From: Halopenitus salinus
GTDB taxonomy: Archaea > Halobacteriota > Halobacteria > Halobacteriales > Haloferacaceae
DNA: 64,000 nucleotides
Assembly: GCF_042662125.1 (NCBI RefSeq)
Contig: NZ_JBHSXL010000003.1
Location: 186,001 to 250,000, forward strand
Reading direction: 5' to 3'
Positions 54,032 to 63,368 of the stretch are shown in pieces; positions within the stretch are counted from its first letter, which is position 1; the number at the start of each line of letters is the position of its first letter. The notes under the pieces are model-generated. The model did not search any database and had not been told where the DNA came from. It worked only from the letters and a program-made list of their open reading frames with translations. A program made the position numbers and the translations under genes.

Positions 54032-54061
54032 GTCCAACGACATTGGACAGAGGGCGTTTTT
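54032..54061 (+). terminator. Probable terminator of the hydroxyacid dehydrogenase gene
   Basis: GTCCAA (54032-54037) pairs with TTGGAC (54043-54048) around CGACA, followed by GCGTTTTT ending at 54061. It lies 31 bases after the stop codon. Confidence 0.6.
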
Positions 54062-54201
54062 GACAACTGAATGGGAGACTGATCCGGAGTAATCGATCGA
54101 TGATTACAGGAGTACACGTGTAATTATCTCCCCATATCGATTCGTTCGATCCGGTTCCACGTGGCGTTTCCGTCGTGTGAGCGACGATCGTCCAACCAGA
54201 A

Positions 54202-54221
54202 TGGACGATAGCCATCGTCCA
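54202..54221. repeat. 20-bp perfect hairpin in a gene-free gap
   Basis: TGGACGAT and ATCGTCCA flank an AGCC loop. The surrounding 54062-54318 carries no gene; a 10-bp palindrome TACACGTGTA (54113-54122) is also present. The hairpin may belong to the end of the IclR transcript or be a regulator site. Confidence 0.55.
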
Positions 54222-54318
54222 GCGGGGCGTTGGTCGCTCCGACCACCTCGGGCCCGGCTTTCGGACCGCCCTCCGAAGCCGGCCTCCCGATCGATTCCCG
54301 AAGCTGGCTCTGAGCCGA

Positions 54319-54352
54319 CTCTGAACCGGGTCTAGCTCTGAACCGGGTCTAG
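54319..54352. repeat. 17-bp tandem duplication overlapping the IclR stop codon
   Basis: Two exact copies of CTCTGAACCGGGTCTAG lie at 54319-54335 and 54336-54352; the second contains the stop codon of the IclR gene (minus strand TAG). A partial third copy is seen around 54307. The duplication extends only into the trailer, as at thrB. Confidence 0.85.
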
Positions 54353-55125
54353 TAATGTCGCGCGCGCAACTCGAGGACGTTCGCGACGTTTCGAAGCGCC
54401 GGCAGGATCTCCTCGCGAACCCGTTCGGGACCGAGTTCGTGTTTCGGTCCGGCGATCGAGACCGCGGCGTCGTCGATCCCGCCGTCGCCTTCGATCGGGA
54501 CCGCGACCGATTTCACCCCGAGGGCTCGCTCCTCGTCCTCGATCGAGTAGCCGCGTTCCCGGATCGTCTCGAGCTCCTCGTGGAGCGTCTCCCGGTCGGT
54601 GATGGTTCGGTCGGTCGCGCGGGGGAGACCGCGGCGGTCCACGATCGACTCCACCTTCTCGGTGGACAGGGTGGCCAAGAGCGCCTTGCCGACCGCGGTC
54701 CAGTGCATTCGCGTGTACTCGCCGGTCGGCGCGTTGTTGAAGATGCTGCCGGCGGGTTCGGTTCGGAACAGCATGACGCGATAGCCGTCCTCCTCGACCC
54801 CGACCGTCGCGACGTGACCGGTCTCGCGGGCGAGTTCGGCCACCTCGTCCCTGGCGACCTGATAGATGTCGTCGCGATGGCGGACCTGCCCGCCGATCTC
54901 GAGAAACCGATACGAGAGGCGATACGTCCCCCCGTCGTTTCGAACGTAGCCGAGGTCCTCGAGCGTGGACAGGTGAACGTGGACGGTACTTTTCGGAACC
55001 TCCAGATGGGCGGCCAGCTCGCGGACCCCACACGCCTCCAACTCGAGGAGTCCGCGGATCACCGTGAAGCTCTTCGTGACCGCGTCGATCCGGTTCCGGC
55101 CGTCGTCCCGATCCTCGTTCGCCAT
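54349..55125 (-). CDS. IclR-family transcriptional regulator
   Basis: A 258-residue IclR regulator. The winged helix-turn-helix spans about residues 12-70 (VRELAAHLEVPKSTVHVHLS, then LEDLGYVRNDGGTYRLSYRF). The effector domain (GAF-like) shows RMHWTAVGKALLATLS and GYSIEDEERALGVKSVAVP, with GPERVREEILPAL near the end. It lies 98 bp downstream of the mannonate dehydratase gene on the same strand. In haloarchaea IclR proteins such as XacR regulate sugar catabolic genes; control of this cluster is a reasonable inference. Confidence 0.92.
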   Translation of the reverse strand: MANEDRDDGRNRIDAVTKSFTVIRGLLELEACGVRELAAHLEVPKSTVHVHLSTLEDLGYVRNDGGTYRLSYRFLEIGGQVRHRDDIYQVARDEVAELARETGHVATVGVEEDGYRVMLFRTEPAGSIFNNAPTGEYTRMHWTAVGKALLATLSTEKVESIVDRRGLPRATDRTITDRETLHEELETIRERGYSIEDEERALGVKSVAVPIEGDGGIDDAAVSIAGPKHELGPERVREEILPALRNVANVLELRARHY

Positions 55126-55223
55126 CCTTGCTTCACCGTTCGACCGGAGACCGATATCGGTTGCGACGTGTCCACGTCGATTGGACGGCCGATCGCGTGG
55201 CCGTCGTCGAACGACGTCGCGGC

Positions 55224-56189
55224 CTACTCCTGGAGCGCCTGCTCGCGGAGCCCGCGCATGTAGCCGATCGCGAACAGCCGTCCCTTCGTGTGGTAGCCGG
55301 GGTTGGAGTTGTCCTCGCCGGCCATCGTCGGTACGTGGTCCGGTCGCATGACGACGTCGTCGTCGACGGCCTCCTCGTAGGCGCGCATCGCCGCGAGCAT
55401 GTCGGTCGGTCCCTCGTCGTGCCACGTCTCGACGAAGTCGTCGGCGTCGCCCTCGACGTCACGGAAGTGGATGAAGTTGATCCGGTCGCCGAACCGGCGG
55501 ATCGTCTCGGGGACGTCGACGCCCATCGCGGCGAAGTTGCCCTGACAGAACGTGACGCCGTTGTGCTCGCTCTCGTAGCAGTCGAGCACGCGCTGGTACG
55601 CCTCCGGGCTGTTGATGATGCGGGGGATCCCGCGGACGGATTCACGCGGCGGATCGTCGGGGTGGAGCCCGAGTTTGACTCCGGCCTCCTCCGCGACGGG
55701 GACGACCTCGTTGAGGAAGTACTCGATGGCCTCCCACAGCTCCTCACGCGAGACGTCGAAGGGCGCGTCCTGTTCGTCCGCATGCATGCGATCGTTCGTG
55801 TAGGCGGTCACGTAGGAGCCGCCGCGGGACTCGACGTGCGCCTCGGTCCGGGCCCACCGGATGCCGGCCATCCAGTCGTAACAGACGACGGGGATCCCGA
55901 CGCGGCCGCAGTCGCGGAGGAACTGCTTGAACTCCTCGATGTCCTCGTCGCGTCCCTCACGTCCCAGGCGTACGCGCTGGGTGATGGGAACGCTCCCCTC
56001 GATCACCGAGACTTCGATCCCGGCCTCCTCGAACCAGTTGGTGAGGAGCAGGAGGTCGTCGTAGCTCCAGTCGGTCCTGTCGTCTCCGATCTCCAACGGG
56101 TGGATCACGGCCTTGGTTACGCCCATCTGTTTAGCGAGCTGCCATCGTTCGTCCGGGGTCGGCGGTAGGATGAGTGCTGGATCGACCAT
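55224..56189 (-). CDS. uxuA: Mannonate dehydratase
   Basis: UxuA dehydrates D-mannonate to 2-keto-3-deoxygluconate in hexuronate catabolism. The 321-residue TIM-barrel protein shows GIPVVCYDWMAGIRWARTE, GVKLGLHPDDPPRESVRG, FCQGNFAAMGVDV, FIHFRDVEGDADDFVE and VVMRPDHVPTMAGED, all typical with metal-binding His/Asp/Cys. It starts at MVDPALIL (56189) rather than MSAG (56201): a TATA box at 56212-56219 lies at -30 to -23 from 56189, too close for the upstream ATG to be transcribed. It sits between the ABC importer operon and the IclR gene. Confidence 0.93.
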   Translation of the reverse strand: MVDPALILPPTPDERWQLAKQMGVTKAVIHPLEIGDDRTDWSYDDLLLLTNWFEEAGIEVSVIEGSVPITQRVRLGREGRDEDIEEFKQFLRDCGRVGIPVVCYDWMAGIRWARTEAHVESRGGSYVTAYTNDRMHADEQDAPFDVSREELWEAIEYFLNEVVPVAEEAGVKLGLHPDDPPRESVRGIPRIINSPEAYQRVLDCYESEHNGVTFCQGNFAAMGVDVPETIRRFGDRINFIHFRDVEGDADDFVETWHDEGPTDMLAAMRAYEEAVDDDVVMRPDHVPTMAGEDNSNPGYHTKGRLFAIGYMRGLREQALQE

Positions 56190-56211
56190 GCCTGCACTCA
56201 TCGCAAGGCCC

Positions 56212-56219
56212 GATAAATA
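56212..56219 (-). promoter_or_regulatory. TATA box for uxuA
   Basis: Minus-strand TATTTATC at -30 to -23 from the ATG at 56189; it decides the start codon. Confidence 0.65.
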
Positions 56220-56308
56220 CCTTGCGTATCACCCCAGTCGAGACGTCCAGATGTCGACGAAAGCCGGGTGAACGGATCGAGAACAGATCCGGTGGTAGAT
56301 GGGGGCGC

Positions 56309-57540
<1,232 letters not shown>

Positions 57541-57544
<4 letters not shown>

Positions 57545-58419
57545 TCTTTCAGTGCTCCGGCCGTCAGACCGCTGACGATGTATCGCTGGAAGAAGATCAC
57601 CACGAGGATGGTCGGGATGATCGCGATGACGCTCGCCGCGGCCAGGGACGCCCACTGCACGGACACGTCACCGACGAACTGGTAGACGGCCACCGAGATC
57701 GGCATCGAGCTCAGGTCCGTCGTGATGATCAACGAGAAGAGGAACTCCCGCCATGAGTACAGGAACGTCAGGATCGAACACGCGGCGACGCCCGGCAACG
57801 CAAGCGGCAGCGCGATCTTTCGGAACGCCTGAAGCTGCGTACAGCCGTCGACGCGTGCCGATTCGTCGAGATCCTGTGGGATGGACATGAAGAAGTTCCG
57901 CATGATGTAGATCATCAACGGGAGCCAAAGGTAGATCTGCGCGATGATGATTCCCGGGAGGCTGTTCAATAGGCCGAGCCACGCCATGATCTGGTAGTAC
58001 GGAACGATCAGGCCGATGGGCGGAAACAGACGAGAGAACAACACGCCGATGAACAGGATGTTGTCACCCCGGAACCGATACCTGCTGAAGGCATACCCAG
58101 CGGGCACCGCGAGGGTAATGACGACGACGGTCGTCGTCGAGGAGATGATCAAACTGTTCACGACCGCCCGCCAGTAACTCTCGCCGATGAGCACCTGGTA
58201 GTACGATGAGAGCGTCGGCTCCCGTGGAATGTAGTTGAGGTTGTACACCGCCTCGTTGGTCTTGAGGGAGGTGAGAACCTCCCAGAAGATCGGCACGATG
58301 ACGGTGATGACCGCCAGGGCCAAAACGAGGTGGATGACCTTGGGGCTCTCCAGGACGTCCCAGAACCCCTGTCGTTTGTCGTAGCTGATCCGTTCGTAAG
58401 TTTCGTCAGTGGAGCTCAT
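57541..58419 (-). CDS. Sugar ABC transporter permease (MalG type)
   Basis: A 292-residue inner permease of a CUT1 carbohydrate importer with six helices. The cytosolic EAA loop that docks to the ATPase reads DLDESARVDGCTQLQAFRKI, then ALPLALPG. The C-terminus ends QRYIVSGLTAGALKE, a common ending of MalG-type proteins. It overlaps both the other permease gene (58416-58419) and the ATPase gene (57541-57544) by four bases. Confidence 0.93.
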
Positions 58420-59369
58420 TGTCCCTCCATGTCTCCCATGACCTTGGTCACGTAGAAGGTCGCGACCACGAGCGTGATCGCGATGATGAACACGGCCACC
58501 GCCGAGGCGTAGCCGTAGTTGAAGTTGATCATCCCTTCACGGTAGATGTGGATGCTGAAGACCGTAGTCGACACGCCGGGACCACCTCTGGTCATGGGGA
58601 ACACGACGGCGAACGCGCGGAACGCGAACATCCAGTTGATGAGCGCGACGATGGCGATGTACGGTCGCAGATACTGTACGGTGATCGCACGGAACGTCTG
58701 AAACGTCGTCGCACCGTCGACCTTGGCGGCGTCGTACATGTGCTCGGGGATCGACTGCAATCCCGCGAGCAACACGAGCATCGCGAAGGGCATTCGTGCC
58801 CACGCGTCGGTCAGGGTGACGGCAAGCATCGCGAACGTCGGCGTCGATAACCACGCGATGGGGAACTCGATGAGACCGAGGTCCATGAGAATCATGTTGA
58901 AGAACCCGAGTTCGTTGCCGGTAAACATCCACCGCCAGATGAGGGCGACGACGGCGAGCGGGATCGCCCACGAGAACATCAACACGGTTGCGTAGGCGTC
59001 ACGGAGCCGCGAGTGGGCCACGTGGTTGATCGCCAACGCGATTATCAGACCGGATCCCAGACTGATCGCGAGGGAACCGAAGGAGTAGATGAGCGTGTTC
59101 AGGAAGTAGTCCCAGAACTCCGCGTTCTGGAACATGGTGACGAAGTTCTGTGCGCCAACGAATCGTTCAACCGCTCCGGGAAGTGTCAGATATAGAGATT
59201 GTTGGAAGAGATAGAAGACCGGATAGACGAAGATAGCAAAGATGGTCAAAATCGCGGGTCCCATCAACACCAACAGAATGTGGTCATTGGCGAACTGGGA
59301 TACCCGATGGTGAAGGTTCTCGTATGTCGTTTCGGGTGCTTTTAATCCAGCCTCTGATTCGAGGGGCAT
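58416..59369 (-). CDS. Sugar ABC transporter permease (MalF type)
   Basis: A 317-residue permease with six helices; HILLVLMGPAILTIFAIFVYP is the first. The EAA loop is HMYDAAKVDGATTFQTFRAI. TRGGPGVSTTVFSIHIY is a typical periplasm-facing loop of MalF-like proteins. It lies 27 bp after the solute-binding lipoprotein gene and overlaps the second permease gene by four bases. Confidence 0.93.
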   Translation of the reverse strand: MPLESEAGLKAPETTYENLHHRVSQFANDHILLVLMGPAILTIFAIFVYPVFYLFQQSLYLTLPGAVERFVGAQNFVTMFQNAEFWDYFLNTLIYSFGSLAISLGSGLIIALAINHVAHSRLRDAYATVLMFSWAIPLAVVALIWRWMFTGNELGFFNMILMDLGLIEFPIAWLSTPTFAMLAVTLTDAWARMPFAMLVLLAGLQSIPEHMYDAAKVDGATTFQTFRAITVQYLRPYIAIVALINWMFAFRAFAVVFPMTRGGPGVSTTVFSIHIYREGMINFNYGYASAVAVFIIAITLVVATFYVTKVMGDMEGQ

Positions 59370-59396
59370 ATCAAATAAAATTCCAATCGGGGTGGT

Positions 59397-60968
59397 TTAC
59401 TGACCGAGGACCGTGTCGATGTAGCTCTGTGCGGAATCGAGCGCTTCCTCGGGGGTCTTGGACCCGGAGATCGCCTGCTGGCACTCCTGGCTGATGTTCT
59501 GTTTGATGGAGCGCTGCTGCGGGAAGACCTCCGTCTTGTTGAGCTCGGCCTGTCGTCCGCGGATCTCCGGATACAGCGCGGCGTCAGTCTGGGCGGCCTC
59601 CTCGTAGACCGCGGTGTGCCACGACTGGTTGCCTTCGTCGACGAACTCCCACCACGCGGCCGGCTGTGAGATCCGAGCGTCGAGGTACACCATCGCCGCC
59701 AGTTTGGCAGCATCGGACGCATTGATGTTGATGCCGAGCCCGTTCGGCGAGGCGAGACCCGCACGGGTCGGGTTCGGCGCGTCCGAGCCACCCTCGGGAG
59801 TCAGCGTCGGCGTGTAGTCGTCGCCGAACTCCGCTTCGGCACCGGGAGTCAGGTCGCCGTAGACGGGCACCATCGCGAACTGTCCGGAGGTGAACCCGTC
59901 TGCGAGATCGCCCTGGCCGAAGTTGACCACGGACTCCGGAACCCACCCGTTGTCGAGCCACTCGACCATCTTGCCCAGGGCGTGATAACCCGGCTCGTCG
60001 TTGACCGTAACCGTGCCGTCGTCGTTGAGGAACTCGCCGCCAGCCTGGTAGTAGTGTTTGTTGAAGTCCCGCAACGTGTAGGTACGCGAGGCGCCGCGGT
60101 AGGCCCAAGCGTAGGCGCCCGTCCCCTCGAACGCCTGCATACACGTCTCGAGTTCGTCCCAGGACCATTCACCGTTCACGATGCTATCGATGACTGACTG
60201 ATCGATGCCCTGATCCTCGAGCATGCCGACGTTGACGTGCACGAGGTCGCCTTCGAGGTAGACGGGACCGCCGTAGAGGCTGCCTTCGTACTGGAGCGTC
60301 TGTGCGGCGGGCTGAAGGGGATCCCACATCGAGTCGTCACCGAACAGCGGGTCGATCGCTTGAAGATGACCCGCCTGCGCGAACGACGACAGCGAGTCGG
60401 CCACGACGACCTGGAACGCCTCCGGCTCGGACTCGCCGGCCTGAAGGAACGCGGTCTCCCTCGGAATCGCCTGATCGACCGTGATCTCGAGAGGATTGAT
60501 CGTGATACCGGTTCGATCCTCGAACATCCCGTGCGCGGCGACCGTCGCCGGGTCAAACTCGAGTGATCCGAAGTTGAGTATCTGGATCTCGTCGATATCG
60601 CCCGCCGCCGTGTCGTCCCACCCCTCGGGGGGCTGCCAGGGAGCGGATTGAACCGCTTGGGATTCCGCCCAGGCGCTGGAGTCAGCACGATTGCCTTCGT
60701 CGGGGATGGCCTGTCTCTGCTCGAGTGGCCACTCGTCAAGCGTCGTCGTACGGCGTGCCTCCCAGTTTTCGGAGAAGCCGATGCTTCGGGCCTGCTCCAT
60801 GAAGCCGCCGGAGCCGCCGTTGCCACCGCCATTACCGCCGCCGTTGCCACCGCCATTACCGCCGCCGTTGCCACCGCCATTACCACTACAGCCGGCAAGT
60901 CCGATCGAACCGGCCGCAATGGTTGCTTTCAGTACGTCTCTGCGATCGATTCTGCCATCGTGTGGCAT
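59397..60968 (-). CDS. Sugar ABC transporter solute-binding lipoprotein, Tat-exported
   Basis: A 523-residue extracytoplasmic sugar-binding protein. The N-terminus has twin arginines (IDRRDVLKATIAAG) and a lipobox LAGC with the lipidated Cys27. A (NGGG)n linker of about 24 residues tethers the binding domain. About 75 residues then precede the family-1-type binding fold, which starts near EIQILNFGSLEFD; VHVNVGMLEDQG and FTSGQFAMVPVYGDL are visible. It starts the importer operon; the TATA box is at -30 to -23. The bound sugar is unknown; uxuA next door suggests a uronate or mannonate-yielding substrate. Confidence 0.92.
   Translation of the reverse strand: MPHDGRIDRRDVLKATIAAGSIGLAGCSGNGGGNGGGNGGGNGGGNGGGNGGSGGFMEQARSIGFSENWEARRTTTLDEWPLEQRQAIPDEGNRADSSAWAESQAVQSAPWQPPEGWDDTAAGDIDEIQILNFGSLEFDPATVAAHGMFEDRTGITINPLEITVDQAIPRETAFLQAGESEPEAFQVVVADSLSSFAQAGHLQAIDPLFGDDSMWDPLQPAAQTLQYEGSLYGGPVYLEGDLVHVNVGMLEDQGIDQSVIDSIVNGEWSWDELETCMQAFEGTGAYAWAYRGASRTYTLRDFNKHYYQAGGEFLNDDGTVTVNDEPGYHALGKMVEWLDNGWVPESVVNFGQGDLADGFTSGQFAMVPVYGDLTPGAEAEFGDDYTPTLTPEGGSDAPNPTRAGLASPNGLGININASDAAKLAAMVYLDARISQPAAWWEFVDEGNQSWHTAVYEEAAQTDAALYPEIRGRQAELNKTEVFPQQRSIKQNISQECQQAISGSKTPEEALDSAQSYIDTVLGQ
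60813..60884. repeat. Three perfect 24-bp tandem repeats encoding the NGGG linker
   Basis: Three identical 24-bp units (60813-60836, 60837-60860, 60861-60884) encode alternating NGGG-NGGG in the lipoprotein tether. Identity at the wobble positions (AAT and AAC alternating) shows recent expansion. The copy number can change in frame and alter tether length. Confidence 0.9.
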
Positions 60969-60990
60969 AATAGCACTTTCAAATTGGAAT

Positions 60991-60998
60991 TATAAATA
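60991..60998 (-). promoter_or_regulatory. TATA box for the sugar importer operon
   Basis: Minus-strand TATTTATA at -30 to -23 from the lipoprotein ATG at 60968, a consensus-grade box for a leaderless transcript. Confidence 0.8.
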
Positions 60999-61005
60999 GG
61001 TTACT

Positions 61006-61017
61006 ATACCATGGTAT
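61006..61017. promoter_or_regulatory. 12-bp perfect palindrome upstream of the importer TATA box
   Basis: ATACCATGGTAT begins seven bases upstream of the TATA box, overlapping the BRE region, in a 298-bp gap between the importer operon and the divergent dehydrogenase gene. It is a good candidate binding site for the IclR regulator of the cluster; which regulator binds is unknown. Confidence 0.55.
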
Positions 61018-61266
61018 TATTAATTCATGATAATCAGGACCCGGGAAGGGTTTGATCCCTCACGCCTATCGCCTAGGTGGCCTCGCGGATCGAATTGCTG
61101 AAACCTATCGTCGCTAATCAGCGTAGTCGAAAGGATAATGCGACCTGTTTTCGTGTGCCAAAGTAATGCTCGGGCAACAACCAAGGGCCACGGAACGTTC
61201 TCGGATCGATGGAGATCCTGCTTCAAAAGCGTCGGTCCGACTCGGACGTGCAGGAGGCGACAGCTG

Positions 61267-62298
61267 ATGCGCGCCGCCGAACTCGTCGACGCCGGTGACG
61301 TTCGACTCCGCGACGTGGACCGGCCGGAGCCGGCCTCCGACGAGGTGCTCGTCGAGATCACCGACGTCGGGATCTGTGGCTCGGACCTCCACTGGTACGA
61401 ACACGGACGGATGGGCGATCGGATCGTCGAGGAGCCGCTCGTCCTCGGCCACGAGAGCGCCGGCCGGATCGCGGAGGTCGGATCCGACGTGGAGGGCTTC
61501 TCGTCCGGCGACCGAGTGGCGGTCGAACCCGGCGTCCCGTGTCGACGCTGTGAGTACTGTCGAACCGGCCGCTACAACCTCTGTCCCGACGTCTCGTTCA
61601 TGGCGACGCCCGGAACCGACGGCGCCTTCCGGGAGTACGTCGCCTGGCCGGCCGACTTCGTCCACCCGCTTCCCGACTCGGTCTCCACCCGCGACGGGGC
61701 GCTCTGTGAGCCGATCAGCGTCGGGCTCCAGGCGGTCGACCGCGGCGAGGTCGACGTCGGCGACTCGGTACTCGTCGTCGGTGCCGGCCCCATCGGAACC
61801 CTGGCGATGGCGTGTGCGCGCGCGGCGGGCGCCAGCGAGATCGCGGTCACCGACATCGTGGATTCGAAGCTCGAGCGTGCGCGTTCGTTCGGCGCCGACC
61901 ACGCGATCGACGGTCGTGCGGGCGACGTCGCAGAGCGCGTCCGCGATCATCTCGACGGCGGCGCGGACGTCGTCATCGAGGCCTCCGGCGCACGGCCGGC
62001 GGTCGAGACCGCGCTCGATTCGGTCGCACGCGACGGGATCGTCGTCCTCGTCGGGCTCGCCCCCGACGCCGAGGTACCGGTCTCGACGTACGATCTCGTT
62101 CGCGGACAGATCGACGTCCGCGGGAGCTACCGGTTCGCGAACCAATACGACGACGCGATCGCGCTGCTCGAGGACGGTCGGATCGACGTCGGCGCGCTCG
62201 TCGACTTCGCCGATCCGCTCTCGGAGATCGGGGAGGCGCTCGAACGCGCCAGCGATCCCGCGATCCTCAAAGGAATGGTGTCCGTCGGCGAGGAGTGA
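61267..62298 (+). CDS. Zinc-dependent sorbitol/polyol-type dehydrogenase
   Basis: A 343-residue medium-chain dehydrogenase. The catalytic zinc ligand Cys is in VGICGSDLHWYEHG and the His/Glu in VLGHESAGR. Four structural-zinc cysteines occur in PCRRCEYCRTGRYNLC. The NAD(P) fold has VLVVGAGPIGTLAMAC. The pattern is that of sorbitol/xylitol/L-threonine-type dehydrogenases. Placed divergently from a sugar importer and near uxuA, it may oxidise or reduce a sugar acid or polyol in the same pathway (for example fructuronate/mannonate interconversion), which is inference. Confidence 0.9.
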   Translation: MRAAELVDAGDVRLRDVDRPEPASDEVLVEITDVGICGSDLHWYEHGRMGDRIVEEPLVLGHESAGRIAEVGSDVEGFSSGDRVAVEPGVPCRRCEYCRTGRYNLCPDVSFMATPGTDGAFREYVAWPADFVHPLPDSVSTRDGALCEPISVGLQAVDRGEVDVGDSVLVVGAGPIGTLAMACARAAGASEIAVTDIVDSKLERARSFGADHAIDGRAGDVAERVRDHLDGGADVVIEASGARPAVETALDSVARDGIVVLVGLAPDAEVPVSTYDLVRGQIDVRGSYRFANQYDDAIALLEDGRIDVGALVDFADPLSEIGEALERASDPAILKGMVSVGEE

Positions 62299-62317
62299 CC
62301 CCGCCGCCCCGGAAACG

Positions 62318-62325
62318 TTTATGTA
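62318..62325 (+). promoter_or_regulatory. TATA box for the UspA gene
   Basis: TTTATGTA lies exactly at -30 to -23 from the ATG at 62348. Confidence 0.75.
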
Positions 62326-62347
62326 CCATGGGTGAGCCCCGATCCAC

Positions 62348-62776
62348 ATGGTCATCCTCGCAGCGGTGAGCGAGTCCGAACAGTCGCGCGAGATCGCACT
62401 CGAGGCCGACGCGTTGGCGGCGGCCTTCGACGACGAGGTCCACCTGATCCACGTCACCGACGAGTCCGAGTACACGAGGACCGTCGAGCGCCAGTCGGAG
62501 TCACGACAGGAGGGCTCTGGGGACGTCGCCGAGGCCGCCGCGGCGGAGGCCGTCGAGGACTTCCTGGAGGAGCTCGACGCCGAGACGAAGGTCGTCTCGC
62601 GGATCGGAACGCCGGGCAAGAAGATCGTCGAGTACGCCGACGAGGTCGACGCGAGATACCTCGTGATCGGGGGACGGAGTCGATCGCCGGTCGGCAAGGC
62701 GCTCTTCGGGAGCGTCACGCAGTCCGTCCTGTTGAACACCGAACGGCCGGTCGTCACGATCACCGCGAGCGACTGA
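62348..62776 (+). CDS. Universal stress protein UspA family
   Basis: A 142-residue single-domain Usp protein. MVILAAVSESEQSREI opens the fold, and the ATP-binding motif G-2x-G-9x-GS/T is seen in GGRSRSPVGKALFGSVTQSV. VVTIT ends the last strand. It is likely a nucleotide-binding stress protein; its partner is unknown. A strong own promoter separates it from the dehydrogenase gene upstream. Confidence 0.92.
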   Translation: MVILAAVSESEQSREIALEADALAAAFDDEVHLIHVTDESEYTRTVERQSESRQEGSGDVAEAAAAEAVEDFLEELDAETKVVSRIGTPGKKIVEYADEVDARYLVIGGRSRSPVGKALFGSVTQSVLLNTERPVVTITASD

Positions 62777-62828
62777 TCGGGCCCAGCGAAACGGGACGGT
62801 GCGGCGGCGTCGATCCGCATACTGAAGC

Positions 62829-62836
62829 TTTATTTA
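62829..62836 (+). promoter_or_regulatory. TATA box for the lutC-lutB operon
   Basis: TTTATTTA lies exactly at -30 to -23 from the lutC ATG at 62859. Confidence 0.75.
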
Positions 62837-62858
62837 CGAGAGAACCCACCACCGACGT

Positions 62859-63368
62859 ATGAGTGCCGTACAGCAGTTCCAACGATCGCTTTCGGAGCTT
62901 CCGGACACGGTTTCGACCGTGACGACGCCGGAGGAGTTCCCGGACGCGCTCGAGTCCGCGATCGATCAGCCGGCGGTCGGCGCCGAGCTTCCCTTCGAGT
63001 CCGTCTCGCTCGAAGGAGCCAACGTCACGCTCGATCCCTCGCCGGACCAGCTCCGGGAGGCCGAGACCGGCGTCTCCGGCTCGCGGCTCGGCATCGCCTC
63101 GCTTGGAACCGTCGCGATCGAGTCGCTGCCGGGCGGCGACGAGTTCGTCTCGCTGTACCCGTCGACACACGTCGCCGTCGTGTTCGAATCCGACATCAGA
63201 ACCGACCTGAAGTCCGGGTTCGAGTGGCTCGACGAGGAGTTCGAGGACGGCAACCGCTCGTTCATCCTCGCGACCGGCCCGAGCGCGACCGGCGACATGG
63301 GGGCGCTCGTCCAGGGCGTCCACGGACCCGAACGAGTACACGTCATCATCATCCAGGACGATGAGTAA
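62859..63368 (+). CDS. lutC: LutC/LUD-domain lactate utilisation protein
   Basis: A 169-residue LUD-domain (DUF162) protein like LutC/YkgG of the LutABC L-lactate oxidation complex. TGVSGSRLGIASLGTVAIES and the C-terminal FILATGPSATGDMGALVQG, then VHGPERVHVIII, are characteristic. It overlaps the next gene by eight bases and is the promoter-proximal member of the operon. It should act with LutB and an iron-sulfur LutA-type subunit to oxidise lactate or another hydroxyacid. Confidence 0.9.
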   Translation: MSAVQQFQRSLSELPDTVSTVTTPEEFPDALESAIDQPAVGAELPFESVSLEGANVTLDPSPDQLREAETGVSGSRLGIASLGTVAIESLPGGDEFVSLYPSTHVAVVFESDIRTDLKSGFEWLDEEFEDGNRSFILATGPSATGDMGALVQGVHGPERVHVIIIQDDE

